From assembly GCA_964468745.1 (NCBI GenBank), contig CAYXVY010000128.1:1-6033 (forward strand): DNA of 6,033 nucleotides. The letters are read 5' to 3'. A program made the position numbers and the translations under genes. Source of the DNA: JACPRB01 sp964468745 (lineage in GTDB: Bacteria; Planctomycetota; MHYJ01; JACPRB01). Shown one piece after another: positions 1 to 5,250 of this stretch (positions within the stretch are counted from its first letter, which is position 1; the number at the start of each line of letters is the position of its first letter). The notes beneath the pieces were generated by a model. The model was not told the origin of the DNA and did no database searches. It was given only the letters and a program-made list of their open reading frames with translations.

Positions 1-399
1 TGTCCGTGGAACAAGTTCGCGCAGGTTGCGCCCGAGGCGGCCTTCCAGCCGGCGGGGGGTCTGGACGCCCCGGCTCTTGTCGAGTTGCTGGCGCTCACCC
101 GCGAGGAGTTCAACCGGCGCTTCCGCGGCAGCCCCGTCCGCCGCGCAAAGCGCGCGGGCTTTCTTCGGAATGTGTGCATTGCGCTCGGTAACTCCGGGGA
201 TCGCACCGCGATCCCGGCGCTCTCGCGCGCGCTGGCCGACGATGAACCCCTCGTGCGCGCGCACGCCGCTTGGGCGCTCGGCCGGCTCGGGGCGTGCGCC
301 GAACTCGAGTCCCGAATTCACTGTGAAGTGAACTCCGAGGTGCGCGAGGAAATTGCGCTCGCGCTCGGGCGCGGCGTGACGGCCGCCGATGTGCGATAA
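1..399 (+). CDS. queG: Epoxyqueuosine reductase QueG, C-terminal part (5' end outside window)
   Basis: This is the last 132 residues of a longer protein, read in frame from base 1. It opens with C-P-W-N-K-F-A, which matches the second [4Fe-4S] cysteine motif (CPWN) of QueG. The rest (about residues 45-130 of the visible part) is Ala/Leu/Arg-rich helical sequence of HEAT type, for example the segment around ALGNSGDRTAIPALSRAL and the next repeat with AHAAWALGRLG. This is the usual C-terminal extension of QueG. The family reduces epoxyqueuosine to queuosine at the tRNA wobble position, using cobalamin and two Fe-S clusters in the cytoplasm. The cobalamin-binding and N-terminal parts lie upstream of the window. 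The stop is TAA at 397-399, and the kinase gene starts 15 bases later on the same strand. The CPWN motif with HEAT tail is specific enough for a confident call. Confidence 0.88.
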   Translation, partial: CPWNKFAQVAPEAAFQPAGGLDAPALVELLALTREEFNRRFRGSPVRRAKRAGFLRNVCIALGNSGDRTAIPALSRALADDEPLVRAHAAWALGRLGACAELESRIHCEVNSEVREEIALALGRGVTAADVR

Positions 400-400
400 T
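395..400 (+). promoter_or_regulatory. Possible -10 element (GATAAT) of the kinase gene
   Basis: GATAAT matches the sigma-70 -10 consensus at 5 of 6 positions and overlaps the queG stop codon. It lies 14 bases before the kinase ATG, so a transcript would have a leader of only about 7-9 bases. No convincing -35 is visible, and no Shine-Dalgarno precedes the ATG. The match may be fortuitous, because the TAA stop supplies part of it. Confidence 0.25.
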
Positions 401-414
401 CCGCCCGAGCTTTC

Positions 415-2106
415 ATGGCGGAGCAAGACGACGTTTACGTAGGACGCACACTGCTGGAATCCGGTCGCGTTTCACGCGACGCGTTGCTCGAGTGCCTGTT
501 TGAAATGGCGGTCGATCGTCGGGCGTCGCGCGCCGCCGTGCCGCTGGGGGTGATTCTCGCTCGCAAGGAGCTCGTCAAACGGCAGGACGTGGCCCAGCTC
601 ATCGCCGACCGGGTGCGCCCCCCGGAAGGTGCGCCCGTGACGTCCAGCGCGCTGGTACTGGGGGAACTGCTCGTGGCGGCGGGGGCCGTAACGCCGGTAC
701 AGGTGAACGAGTGCTTAAAGGAGATCGGGAAGACCACGGCGGCCGGGCAGAAGGGGCGACGACTGGGAGAGCTGCTTGTCGAGAAGGGGTTTGCGACCGC
801 GGCGCAGATCAAACGCACGCTCGCCTACCAGAACAAGCTGATCGCGCGTTGCATCAAGTGTGCCACCCAGTTCAACGTCGTCGGTGCGCGGTACGATTGC
901 ACGTACCGGTGCCCCACGTGCGGCGGTGACCTCGTGTCGACGCCGGGACCGTCCGTGGTGGTACTGGAGAGCACGCATGGCGAGTCGGAGGCCGTCGCTC
1001 CCATCGCCGGACCGATCGCGGTGGCGGCGAGCCAGATGCCGACGCTTCCCCCCGAGTCGGAGGCCCATCTTGACCGCGCCGTGAGCGTCTACATGCACCA
1101 GAAGCTCCAGATACGCAAGTCCGTGCTCAATGACGCGGAGCGATTCCAGTTCGAGCTTTCGCGGTATGGACTGTGGGCCCCCCTCATCGATATCGTGAGC
1201 CGCTTCGGTGGATGCACGTGGCAGCAGGCGCAGACGATTCGCGAGATCGACTTCGACGAGTTGGTGAAAACGGAAGGGTGGAGGAAGCAGGCCGTGCCGG
1301 GCTATCGCGTGGCGAAAAAGATCGCGACGGGGGGCTTCGGCACCATCTTCGCGGGCGAGCCGGTCTTCGGCGGGAAGCGCGTCGCCCTCAAAGTGATGCA
1401 CGCCGATCGCGCGAACGATCCAGAAATGTGCGCGGCGTTCAAGCGTGAGGCGAGTCTGATGATCCGATTCACCCACCCGGGGATCGTCCGCGGCATCGAC
1501 TACTCCGAGGAGGGTCCGCTTCGCTTTCTCGTGATGGAACTCGTCGAGGGGGATTCGCTCGACCGCGTGGTGCTGGAAGGGGGCGGCCTGTCGCCACACC
1601 GGACGCTGGAGATCGCACGGGAGATTGCGTCGGCGCTCTCCCATATGTACGGCGAGGGGTACATTCACCGCGACGTGAAGCCGCAAAATGTGCTCATCAC
1701 GCCTCAGGGCAAATCGAAACTGTGCGATCTGGGCCTCGCGATGGAAATGAAGTCGCTGGCGATCGGCAACGCGCCGATGACGATCGGAACGCCCGCGTAC
1801 ATGAGCCCCGAACAGATGCGCGGCGAGCGGGATCTCAAGGCGGGCACGGACATCTACGCCCTCGGGCGCACGATGATTTTCATGCTCTCGCCGAAACGTC
1901 CGGCGAGCATGGAGACCTCGGACGAAGTGCCACCGTCGGAAAAAACGCCTGCAGCGGGTCCCGATCTCGCGCGCGTCACGGCGCCTGCTCCGCTCCTCGA
2001 TCTCCTTCGCCGGATGACGGAGCCCGACCGGCAGAACCGCTTCGCCACGTATCAGCAGCTGCTGGCCGAGATGGAAGAGGTCGCGGCAAAGATGCGGGGC
2101 AGCTGA
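415..2106 (+). CDS. Ser/Thr protein kinase with MshEN-like repeats and a zinc ribbon
   Basis: A 563-residue soluble Hanks-type kinase with no membrane segment. Residues 9-139 hold four related half-repeats of the form L-G-x-L-L-x(3)-G with a short helix (starting near V9, L44, L82 and L117). They resemble the N-terminal domain of type II secretion/MshE ATPases. Next is a zinc ribbon (C146-x2-C149 and C166-x2-C169, with an extra C162). Residues about 175-290 are a linker and an unrecognised helical segment. The kinase domain spans about 297-559. It has a glycine loop A304-T-G-G-F-G309 (first Gly replaced by Ala), catalytic K326, alpha-C E345, HRD with D420, N425, D-L-G at 438-440 in place of DFG, and S-P-E at 464-466 in place of APE. 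The key residues are present, so it should be active. The substrate is unknown; the front end probably senses or docks a partner. The gene starts 15 bases after queG and converges on the methyltransferase. Confidence 0.9.
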   Translation: MAEQDDVYVGRTLLESGRVSRDALLECLFEMAVDRRASRAAVPLGVILARKELVKRQDVAQLIADRVRPPEGAPVTSSALVLGELLVAAGAVTPVQVNECLKEIGKTTAAGQKGRRLGELLVEKGFATAAQIKRTLAYQNKLIARCIKCATQFNVVGARYDCTYRCPTCGGDLVSTPGPSVVVLESTHGESEAVAPIAGPIAVAASQMPTLPPESEAHLDRAVSVYMHQKLQIRKSVLNDAERFQFELSRYGLWAPLIDIVSRFGGCTWQQAQTIREIDFDELVKTEGWRKQAVPGYRVAKKIATGGFGTIFAGEPVFGGKRVALKVMHADRANDPEMCAAFKREASLMIRFTHPGIVRGIDYSEEGPLRFLVMELVEGDSLDRVVLEGGGLSPHRTLEIAREIASALSHMYGEGYIHRDVKPQNVLITPQGKSKLCDLGLAMEMKSLAIGNAPMTIGTPAYMSPEQMRGERDLKAGTDIYALGRTMIFMLSPKRPASMETSDEVPPSEKTPAAGPDLARVTAPAPLLDLLRRMTEPDRQNRFATYQQLLAEMEEVAAKMRGS

Positions 2107-2127
2107 TCGCTCGAAGGCGATTCGCTC

Positions 2128-2679
2128 TCAGAGGTCGGGCCGACGCGCGATCAGCAGCGCGGTAGCGCTTCGGCCGTCGTCCTCTTCTCGAAAGAGAATC
2201 TCCTCGAGCGGAAACATCCGCTTCAGCTCGCCCGGTTCGAGACAGAAGTCCCGCCGGAAGTCCGGTGCATACCGTAGCTGCCCCGTCGTGAAACTCTGAA
2301 AGAGCAAGGTGCCTCCGGGTCGCAGGAGCGAGACGAGGCGCGGCGCGATACGTCGCTCGACGAAAAACGTGCAGACGACGAGATCGAAGGGGCCCCTGAA
2401 TGGAAGGCGGCAGGCATCCCCCTGCACCAACCGGACGCGCGCCTTGAGCTCTTCCGACCGCCGACGCGCACGCCGGATGCCCTCGTCCGAGATATCGCAG
2501 CCAACCACGTCCCACCCCGCGAGGGCCAGGACGGACGCGTTGTCGCCGGTCCCGCACGCCACGTCCAGGGCTCGCCCGCGCGAAAGGCGCCCCTGGTGCA
2601 TGATCAGCGCAACGTTCGGATTTTCATGATGGATCCCGCGACGGTGCTTGTCGTTCCAGCGTTCGCGATCCGGGTGCAT
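2128..2679 (-). CDS. Class I SAM-dependent methyltransferase (TehB/UbiE-like)
   Basis: A 183-residue protein if started at the ATG whose first base is 2679. Motif I is L38-D-V-A-C-G-T-G-D-N47. The acidic residue ending strand 2 is D62 (V-V-G-C-D-I-S). Motif III is Q-G-D-A at 86-89, motif IV is P-F-D-L-V-V-C-T at 97-104, and L-R-P-G-G-T-L lies at about 119-125. This is a small Rossmann-fold methyltransferase of the TehB/thiopurine-methyltransferase-like group. The opening D-R-E-R-W-N-D-K-H is typical of the N-terminus of that group, which supports this start. An in-frame ATG at 2799 would add 40 residues and overlap the moaA start, so it is less likely. The acceptor substrate cannot be deduced. 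The stop is 21 bases from the stop of the convergent kinase gene, with no clear terminator between them. It is divergent from moaA across 118 bases. Confidence 0.85.
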   Translation of the reverse strand: MHPDRERWNDKHRRGIHHENPNVALIMHQGRLSRGRALDVACGTGDNASVLALAGWDVVGCDISDEGIRRARRRSEELKARVRLVQGDACRLPFRGPFDLVVCTFFVERRIAPRLVSLLRPGGTLLFQSFTTGQLRYAPDFRRDFCLEPGELKRMFPLEEILFREEDDGRSATALLIARRPDL

Positions 2680-2688
2680 GAGAATCGC

Positions 2689-2694
2689 ATGGTA
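2689..2694 (-). promoter_or_regulatory. Possible -10 element (TACCAT) of the methyltransferase
   Basis: On the minus strand TACCAT (4 of 6 to TATAAT) lies 9 bases before the ATG at 2679, which has no Shine-Dalgarno. The spacing resembles that seen before other genes here. On its own it is weak evidence. Confidence 0.18.
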
Positions 2695-2781
2695 CCAGAA
2701 GTTGCCGGGCTCGAATGGGGGCAGATCGAACGAGCGGAGAGCGACGCTGGATTGGACGTTTCGCGGATCGCCGGGGTCTGC

Positions 2782-2787
2782 TAGTAT
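2782..2787 (+). promoter_or_regulatory. Possible -10 element (TAGTAT) of moaA
   Basis: TAGTAT lies 10 bases before the moaA ATG at 2798, giving a predicted leader of only a few bases. No Shine-Dalgarno is present upstream of that ATG. No good -35 is visible at 17-base spacing. The 118-base divergent region 2680-2797 must hold the control signals for both moaA and the methyltransferase. I see no operator or riboswitch-like structure in it. Confidence 0.28.
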
Positions 2788-2797
2788 GGTTCCACCC

Positions 2798-3799
2798 ATG
2801 ACGGCACCCCAGCGACCGGTTTTGCGCGATTCGTATGGCCGGATGATCCGGAATATGCGCGTGTCGGTCACGGATCGGTGCAACTTCCGGTGCATTTACT
2901 GCATGCCGAAAGACCCACAGTGGATGCCCCGGGAGGATCTCCTGACGTTCGAGGAGCTCGAGCGCGTCGTCCGGATCGCGGTTTCGATCGGCATCGAGAA
3001 GGTCCGCGTGACCGGAGGCGAGCCGACGGCGAGGCGGGATCTGCCGCAGCTGATCGAGAAATTCGCGCGTGTCGACGGTCTGCGCGACCTGTCGATGACG
3101 ACGAACGGCCTCCTGCTCAAGAAGCTCGCCCAGCCGCTCTGGGACGCCGGCCTGCGGCGCATCAACATCAGCCTCGACACGCTGCGCGAGGAGAAGTTCG
3201 TGCATATCGCACGTCGCGATGCATTTCCGGAAGTGTGGGCGGGGCTCGAGGAGGCGGAGCGGGTGGGGTTCGCGCCACTCAAGGTGAACATGGTCGTGAT
3301 GCGCGGCTACAACGACGACGAGGTGGGCGAGTTCGCAAAGCTCGCGCGCACGCGGTCATGGAACATCCGCTACATCGAATTCATGCCGCTCGACGGCGAC
3401 GGCATCTGGAGCCGTGACAAGGTGGTCACGGCGCAGGAGATCCTCGACAAGATCCGCGCGGTCGCGCCGCTGAAGCAGGTGAGCGACGGCAATCTGAGCG
3501 ATCCGGCCCGACTGTTCAAGTTCGAGGATGGCAAAGGGGATATCGGGATCATCGCGAGCGTGTCGGAACCGTTCTGCTTCGCGTGCGACCGCGTGCGTAT
3601 CACGGCCGACGGCCACTTCCGCACGTGCCTCTTCTCACATGTCGAGACGCCGTTAAGACCCCTCCTTCGCGGCGGGGCGGACGACGCGGCAATCGGGCAG
3701 GCGATGATCGAGGCGATCGCGAAGAAGGAAGCGGGACACGGCATCAACGATCCGGAGTTCGTGAAGCCGAAGCGCGCGATGTACTCGATCGGAGGGTGA
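2798..3799 (+). CDS. moaA: GTP 3',8-cyclase MoaA (molybdenum cofactor biosynthesis)
   Basis: A 333-residue radical SAM enzyme of normal MoaA length. It rearranges GTP to 3',8-cyclo-7,8-dihydro-GTP, the first step of molybdopterin synthesis. The N-terminal SAM cluster is C28-x3-C32-x2-C35 in the typical context S-V-T-D-R-C-N-F-R-C-I-Y-C-M-P. The SAM-binding G-G-E-P is at 73-76, followed by T-A-R-R-D-L where many MoaA proteins have L-L-R. The second [4Fe-4S] cluster, which binds GTP, is C260-x2-C263-x13-C277. The protein ends in I-G-G, matching the conserved C-terminal Gly-Gly that MoaA needs for activity. The start at 2798 puts the usual D-S-x-G-R-x-I-x-x-M-R-V-S-V-T-D block at residue 11. An ATG at 2786 would add only four residues. 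No other moa gene is adjacent. The stop codon lies in an inverted repeat. Confidence 0.96.
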   Translation: MTAPQRPVLRDSYGRMIRNMRVSVTDRCNFRCIYCMPKDPQWMPREDLLTFEELERVVRIAVSIGIEKVRVTGGEPTARRDLPQLIEKFARVDGLRDLSMTTNGLLLKKLAQPLWDAGLRRINISLDTLREEKFVHIARRDAFPEVWAGLEEAERVGFAPLKVNMVVMRGYNDDEVGEFAKLARTRSWNIRYIEFMPLDGDGIWSRDKVVTAQEILDKIRAVAPLKQVSDGNLSDPARLFKFEDGKGDIGIIASVSEPFCFACDRVRITADGHFRTCLFSHVETPLRPLLRGGADDAAIGQAMIEAIAKKEAGHGINDPEFVKPKRAMYSIGG

Positions 3800-3872
3800 T
3801 TCCCGATTTGCGAAGTCTCGAAGGCTTCGCAGCAAAGCGCGAAAGTCATCCGGAATCCGCAATCAGGAATCA
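3797..3872. repeat. Imperfect inverted repeat spanning the moaA stop and 3' UTR
   Basis: The left arm is 3797-3812 and the right arm 3858-3872. They pair over 14 bases with one C/A mismatch (3804/3865) and one bulged T (3809). The right arm reads CGCAATCAGGAATCA. The arms enclose 45 bases, and a competing small hairpin GCGAAG/CTTCGC (3810-3815 with 3825-3830) overlaps the left arm. The left arm begins exactly at the moaA TGA. No U-tract follows, so it is not a classical rho-independent terminator. It could stabilise the moaA mRNA end, attenuate transcription into the selenoprotein gene, or be a REP-like element. Confidence 0.55.
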
Positions 3873-3883
3873 GGCACCAAGGC

Positions 3884-3887
3884 GGAG
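3884..3887 (+). promoter_or_regulatory. Shine-Dalgarno (GGAG) of the selenoprotein gene
   Basis: GGAG in the context GGCGGAGAAG lies 8 bases before the ATG at 3896. It is the clearest Shine-Dalgarno in the window and fixes the start of a gene that would otherwise look like a 16-codon ORF. Most other genes here have no good match. Confidence 0.65.
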
Positions 3888-3895
3888 AAGCAAAC

Positions 3896-4132
3896 ATGGT
3901 CGACAAAACAGCTGCAAAGGTCTTGATCTACGGCAAGGATACGTGACCGTACACGACGTCCGCGCGTGAGGATTACGCGAAGAAGGGCGTGGCGTTCGAC
4001 TACATCAACGTGCAGAAGGATCCGGAGGGCATGAAGTCGATGCTCAAGTGGTCCAAGGGGAAGCGAGACGTTCCGGTGGTTGTCGAGAATGGCACGGTCA
4101 CGATCGGCTACGGCGGCGCCTGAGGTGTGTGA
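3896..4132 (+). CDS. Glutaredoxin-like selenoprotein, UPYT active site and probable C-terminal U-G-V (two TGA = Sec)
   Basis: The reading frame from ATG 3896 gives 78 residues if TGA at 3944 and 4121 are both read as selenocysteine; it stops at TGA 4130-4132. The opening K8-V-L-I-Y-G-K-D-T-U17-P-Y-T matches glutaredoxin strand 1 and active site, with Sec at the catalytic Cys and Thr at the second Cys position. Next come A23-R, strand F34-D-Y-I-N-V, a helix, D58-V-P60 (the cis-Pro loop), strand V61-V-V-E-N-G-T-V-T-I and G71-Y-G-G-A. The tail would be U76-G-V78. There is no Cys anywhere. Hairpins of bacterial SECIS type follow both TGAs. The good frame continues past 3944 with no frameshift, and other genes here use TGA as a normal stop, so decay or global recoding is unlikely. 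The expected role is a seleno-redox enzyme, perhaps a reductase or peroxidase. I recall an NCBI family name 'Uxx-star glutaredoxin-like (seleno)protein' that fits, but I have not checked it. If only U17 is real, the gene ends at 4123. It lies 96 bases after moaA and may be co-transcribed. Confidence 0.82.
3956..3990 (+). promoter_or_regulatory. Bacterial SECIS element 1 (for Sec17)
   Basis: The upper stem is CGCGT (3963-3967) with ACGCG (3975-3979), five perfect pairs closing the 7-base loop GAGGATT. The lower stem is ACGTCC (3956-3961) with GGGCGT (3985-3990), six pairs including one G-U. The internal loop is G3962 on one side and AAGAA (3980-3984) on the other. The loop starts with G and lies 21 bases after the TGA. 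Bacterial SECIS elements are recalled to need a short stem, a small loop with G in its first two positions, and roughly 16-37 bases from UGA to loop; this fits. SelB would bind here to deliver Sec-tRNA. The element lies inside the coding sequence. Confidence 0.68.
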
Positions 4133-4135
4133 GCC

Positions 4136-4154
4136 GGGCGGCCGTCGGCCGCCC
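4136..4154 (+). promoter_or_regulatory. Hairpin: candidate SECIS element 2 (for Sec76), alternatively a bidirectional terminator
   Basis: GGGCGGCC (4136-4143) pairs perfectly with GGCCGCCC (4147-4154) around the triloop GTC. The loop begins with G-T, and 20 bases separate it from TGA 4121-4123, almost the same as the 21 bases for the first TGA. This is the geometry of a minimal bacterial SECIS stem-loop and supports reading 4121 as Sec. It also lies between two convergent genes and touches the cupin stop codon (4154-4156), so it could end transcription from both sides. It has no T-run on either strand, which weakens the terminator reading. Both roles may apply. Confidence 0.5.
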
Positions 4155-4492
4155 TAGACGTTCTTGCGCGCGTAGTTCGGATGCGGCGCCATGAAGACGA
4201 GCAGCGCCAGCGGCCCGGAGCTGTCGTTTTTCACCGAGTGCTCGATACCCGCCGGCGCGAGTACGACGTTTTTCTCGCCCACCTCGCGGATGTCGTCGCC
4301 AACCTTGAAGATCCCGACTCCCTCGACGACCACGTAAAGCTTGTCGGAGGCATCGTGCTTGTGCGGTTTCTGCTCCTGTCCCGGCGAGAGGCAGTACACA
4401 TCACAGAACATCCGCTCGTTTTCGAAGAGCGTCGTCTTGACTAGCCTGTGAGGATCGAACTTCTTCGCGTCAACGATGCTCTTTGTTTCCAT
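4154..4492 (-). CDS. Small single-domain cupin protein
   Basis: A 112-residue protein with one cupin_2 barrel. Motif 1 is visible as P-H-K-H-D-A-S-D-K-L-Y-V-V-V-E-G: two metal-ligand His, with D/K where the motif often has Glu. Motif 2 is L-A-P-A-G-I-E-H-S-V-K-N, with the third His and conserved P-x-G and N. The protein is therefore likely to bind a divalent metal. Cupins of this size act as sugar or small-molecule isomerases, dioxygenases or sensors, and nothing here chooses among them. The start at 4492 is only two bases after the TAG of the metallophosphoesterase gene, so the two are co-transcribed. Longer starts would run into that gene. It is the last gene of the minus-strand operon and converges on the selenoprotein gene. 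Confidence 0.85.
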   Translation of the reverse strand: METKSIVDAKKFDPHRLVKTTLFENERMFCDVYCLSPGQEQKPHKHDASDKLYVVVEGVGIFKVGDDIREVGEKNVVLAPAGIEHSVKNDSSGPLALLVFMAPHPNYARKNV

Positions 4493-4494
4493 CA

Positions 4495-5250
4495 CTAGAG
4501 TCCCAGTGCGAGCCGGGATCCGAGCGCGTTTGGCAATCGCTTGATGCGCTTTATTTTTCGCGCCGTGCTCCTGTAGTTGTAGACCACGCGCTTGTAGGTG
4601 ACGCTTGTGCCGTCGAAAACGACGTAGCACGCGCGCGTGTTGCCGTCGCGCGGCTGGCCGACTGATCCGACGTTGACGAAGAATTTCCCGTCGGTCACCG
4701 GGAACGCGCCCTGGATGCGGTCTTGCGACAGGAACGGGCGCTCGGGGAAGAAGATGCCGGGCAGATGGGTATGCCCGCCGAAGGCCACCCGCTTGACGCG
4801 CGCGAAGAGCGCACGCATGTATTCGGGGTTGTAGCTCGCCTCCGGCATCACGTATTCCTTGGTCGGGTCGAGCGGCGAGGCGTGCACGTAGAGGACGTCG
4901 CCTTCCTCAACGTACGTGGGCGAGTGTTCCAGGTACTCCCAGAACTTGTCGTTCTCCTTGTTCGGATGCCGCTTCGAGCGCAGCTGCTCTTTCGTCCACC
5001 ACGCGCTCGCTTCCGCCTTCCAGTTGAAGCCCACCGGTTCGAAGAGCACGCCCTCTTCGTGGTTGCCGCGCAGGCAGAAGCGGAATCGCGGGACCGCGAT
5101 GCGCAACACCTGTCGCGGGTTGGGCCCGTAACCGATGAGATCTCCGAGGCAGACAACCTCCTTGCATCCTTCCTTCTCCGCGTCCGCCAGAACCGCGTCG
5201 AGGGCCTCCAGGTTGCTGTGCACGTCTGAAATGACGGCGGTGCGCTTCAT
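4495..5250 (-). CDS. Calcineurin-like metallophosphoesterase (YfcE/MJ0936-like)
   Basis: A 251-residue binuclear-metal phosphoesterase. The metal-binding motifs are in order: D9-V-H11 (I-S-D-V-H-S-N-L-E-A-L), G36-D37 (C-L-G-D-L-I-G-Y-G-P-N-P), G62-N-H64-E, H123 (Y-V-H-A-S) and G159-H160-T-H162. N193-V-G-S-V-G-Q-P follows and is typical of this family. All ligand residues are present, so it should be active. The known substrates of relatives vary (phosphodiesters, phosphoproteins, dinucleotides), and none can be assigned. It has no signal peptide and is expected in the cytoplasm. The ATG (5250-5248) overlaps the TGA of the upstream NifU-like gene (5249-5247) as ATGA, which points to translational coupling. 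A G-rich stretch (AGGGGG) lies about 13 bases upstream. The C-terminal 30 residues are basic (K/R-rich). Confidence 0.9.
   Translation of the reverse strand: MKRTAVISDVHSNLEALDAVLADAEKEGCKEVVCLGDLIGYGPNPRQVLRIAVPRFRFCLRGNHEEGVLFEPVGFNWKAEASAWWTKEQLRSKRHPNKENDKFWEYLEHSPTYVEEGDVLYVHASPLDPTKEYVMPEASYNPEYMRALFARVKRVAFGGHTHLPGIFFPERPFLSQDRIQGAFPVTDGKFFVNVGSVGQPRDGNTRACYVVFDGTSVTYKRVVYNYRSTARKIKRIKRLPNALGSRLALGL

Noticed and set aside
715..1686. Long minus-strand ORF of 323 codons opposite the kinase
   Set aside because: Its translation is Arg/His-rich with no recognisable motif. It is the antisense shadow of a well-supported kinase gene in GC-rich DNA.
2107..2127. CGAA/TTCG mini-hairpin as terminator between kinase and methyltransferase
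   Set aside because: Four base pairs with no T-run is no better than chance in this sequence.
1976..2557. Minus-strand ORF of 193 codons overlapping the kinase end and the methyltransferase
   Set aside because: It overlaps the methyltransferase in another frame, which has all SAM-binding motifs, and shows no domain of its own.
2680..2895. Longer methyltransferase starting at 2895 or 2799
   Set aside because: These starts overlap the moaA coding sequence or its start codon. The extra residues lack family similarity, whereas D-R-E-R-W-N-D-K-H after the ATG at 2679 fits the family N-terminus.
415..3799. Genome-wide reassignment of TGA to an amino acid
   Set aside because: The kinase, methyltransferase, moaA and NifU-like genes all end at TGA at the expected protein ends, and Trp is encoded by TGG.
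3810..3830. GCGAAG/CTTCGC hairpin as rho-independent terminator of moaA
   Set aside because: The stem is only 6 bp with a 9-base loop, no T-run follows, and it competes with the larger inverted repeat.
3944..3946. TGA as a nonsense mutation or sequencing error in a glutaredoxin pseudogene
   Set aside because: The frame is intact on both sides, the TGA sits exactly at the catalytic Cys codon, and a SECIS-like hairpin follows at the right distance. A random lesion would not be expected there.
4031..4123. Independent tiny ORF starting at ATG 4031
   Set aside because: It is the C-terminal part of the glutaredoxin fold in the same frame as ATG 3896, with no Shine-Dalgarno of its own.
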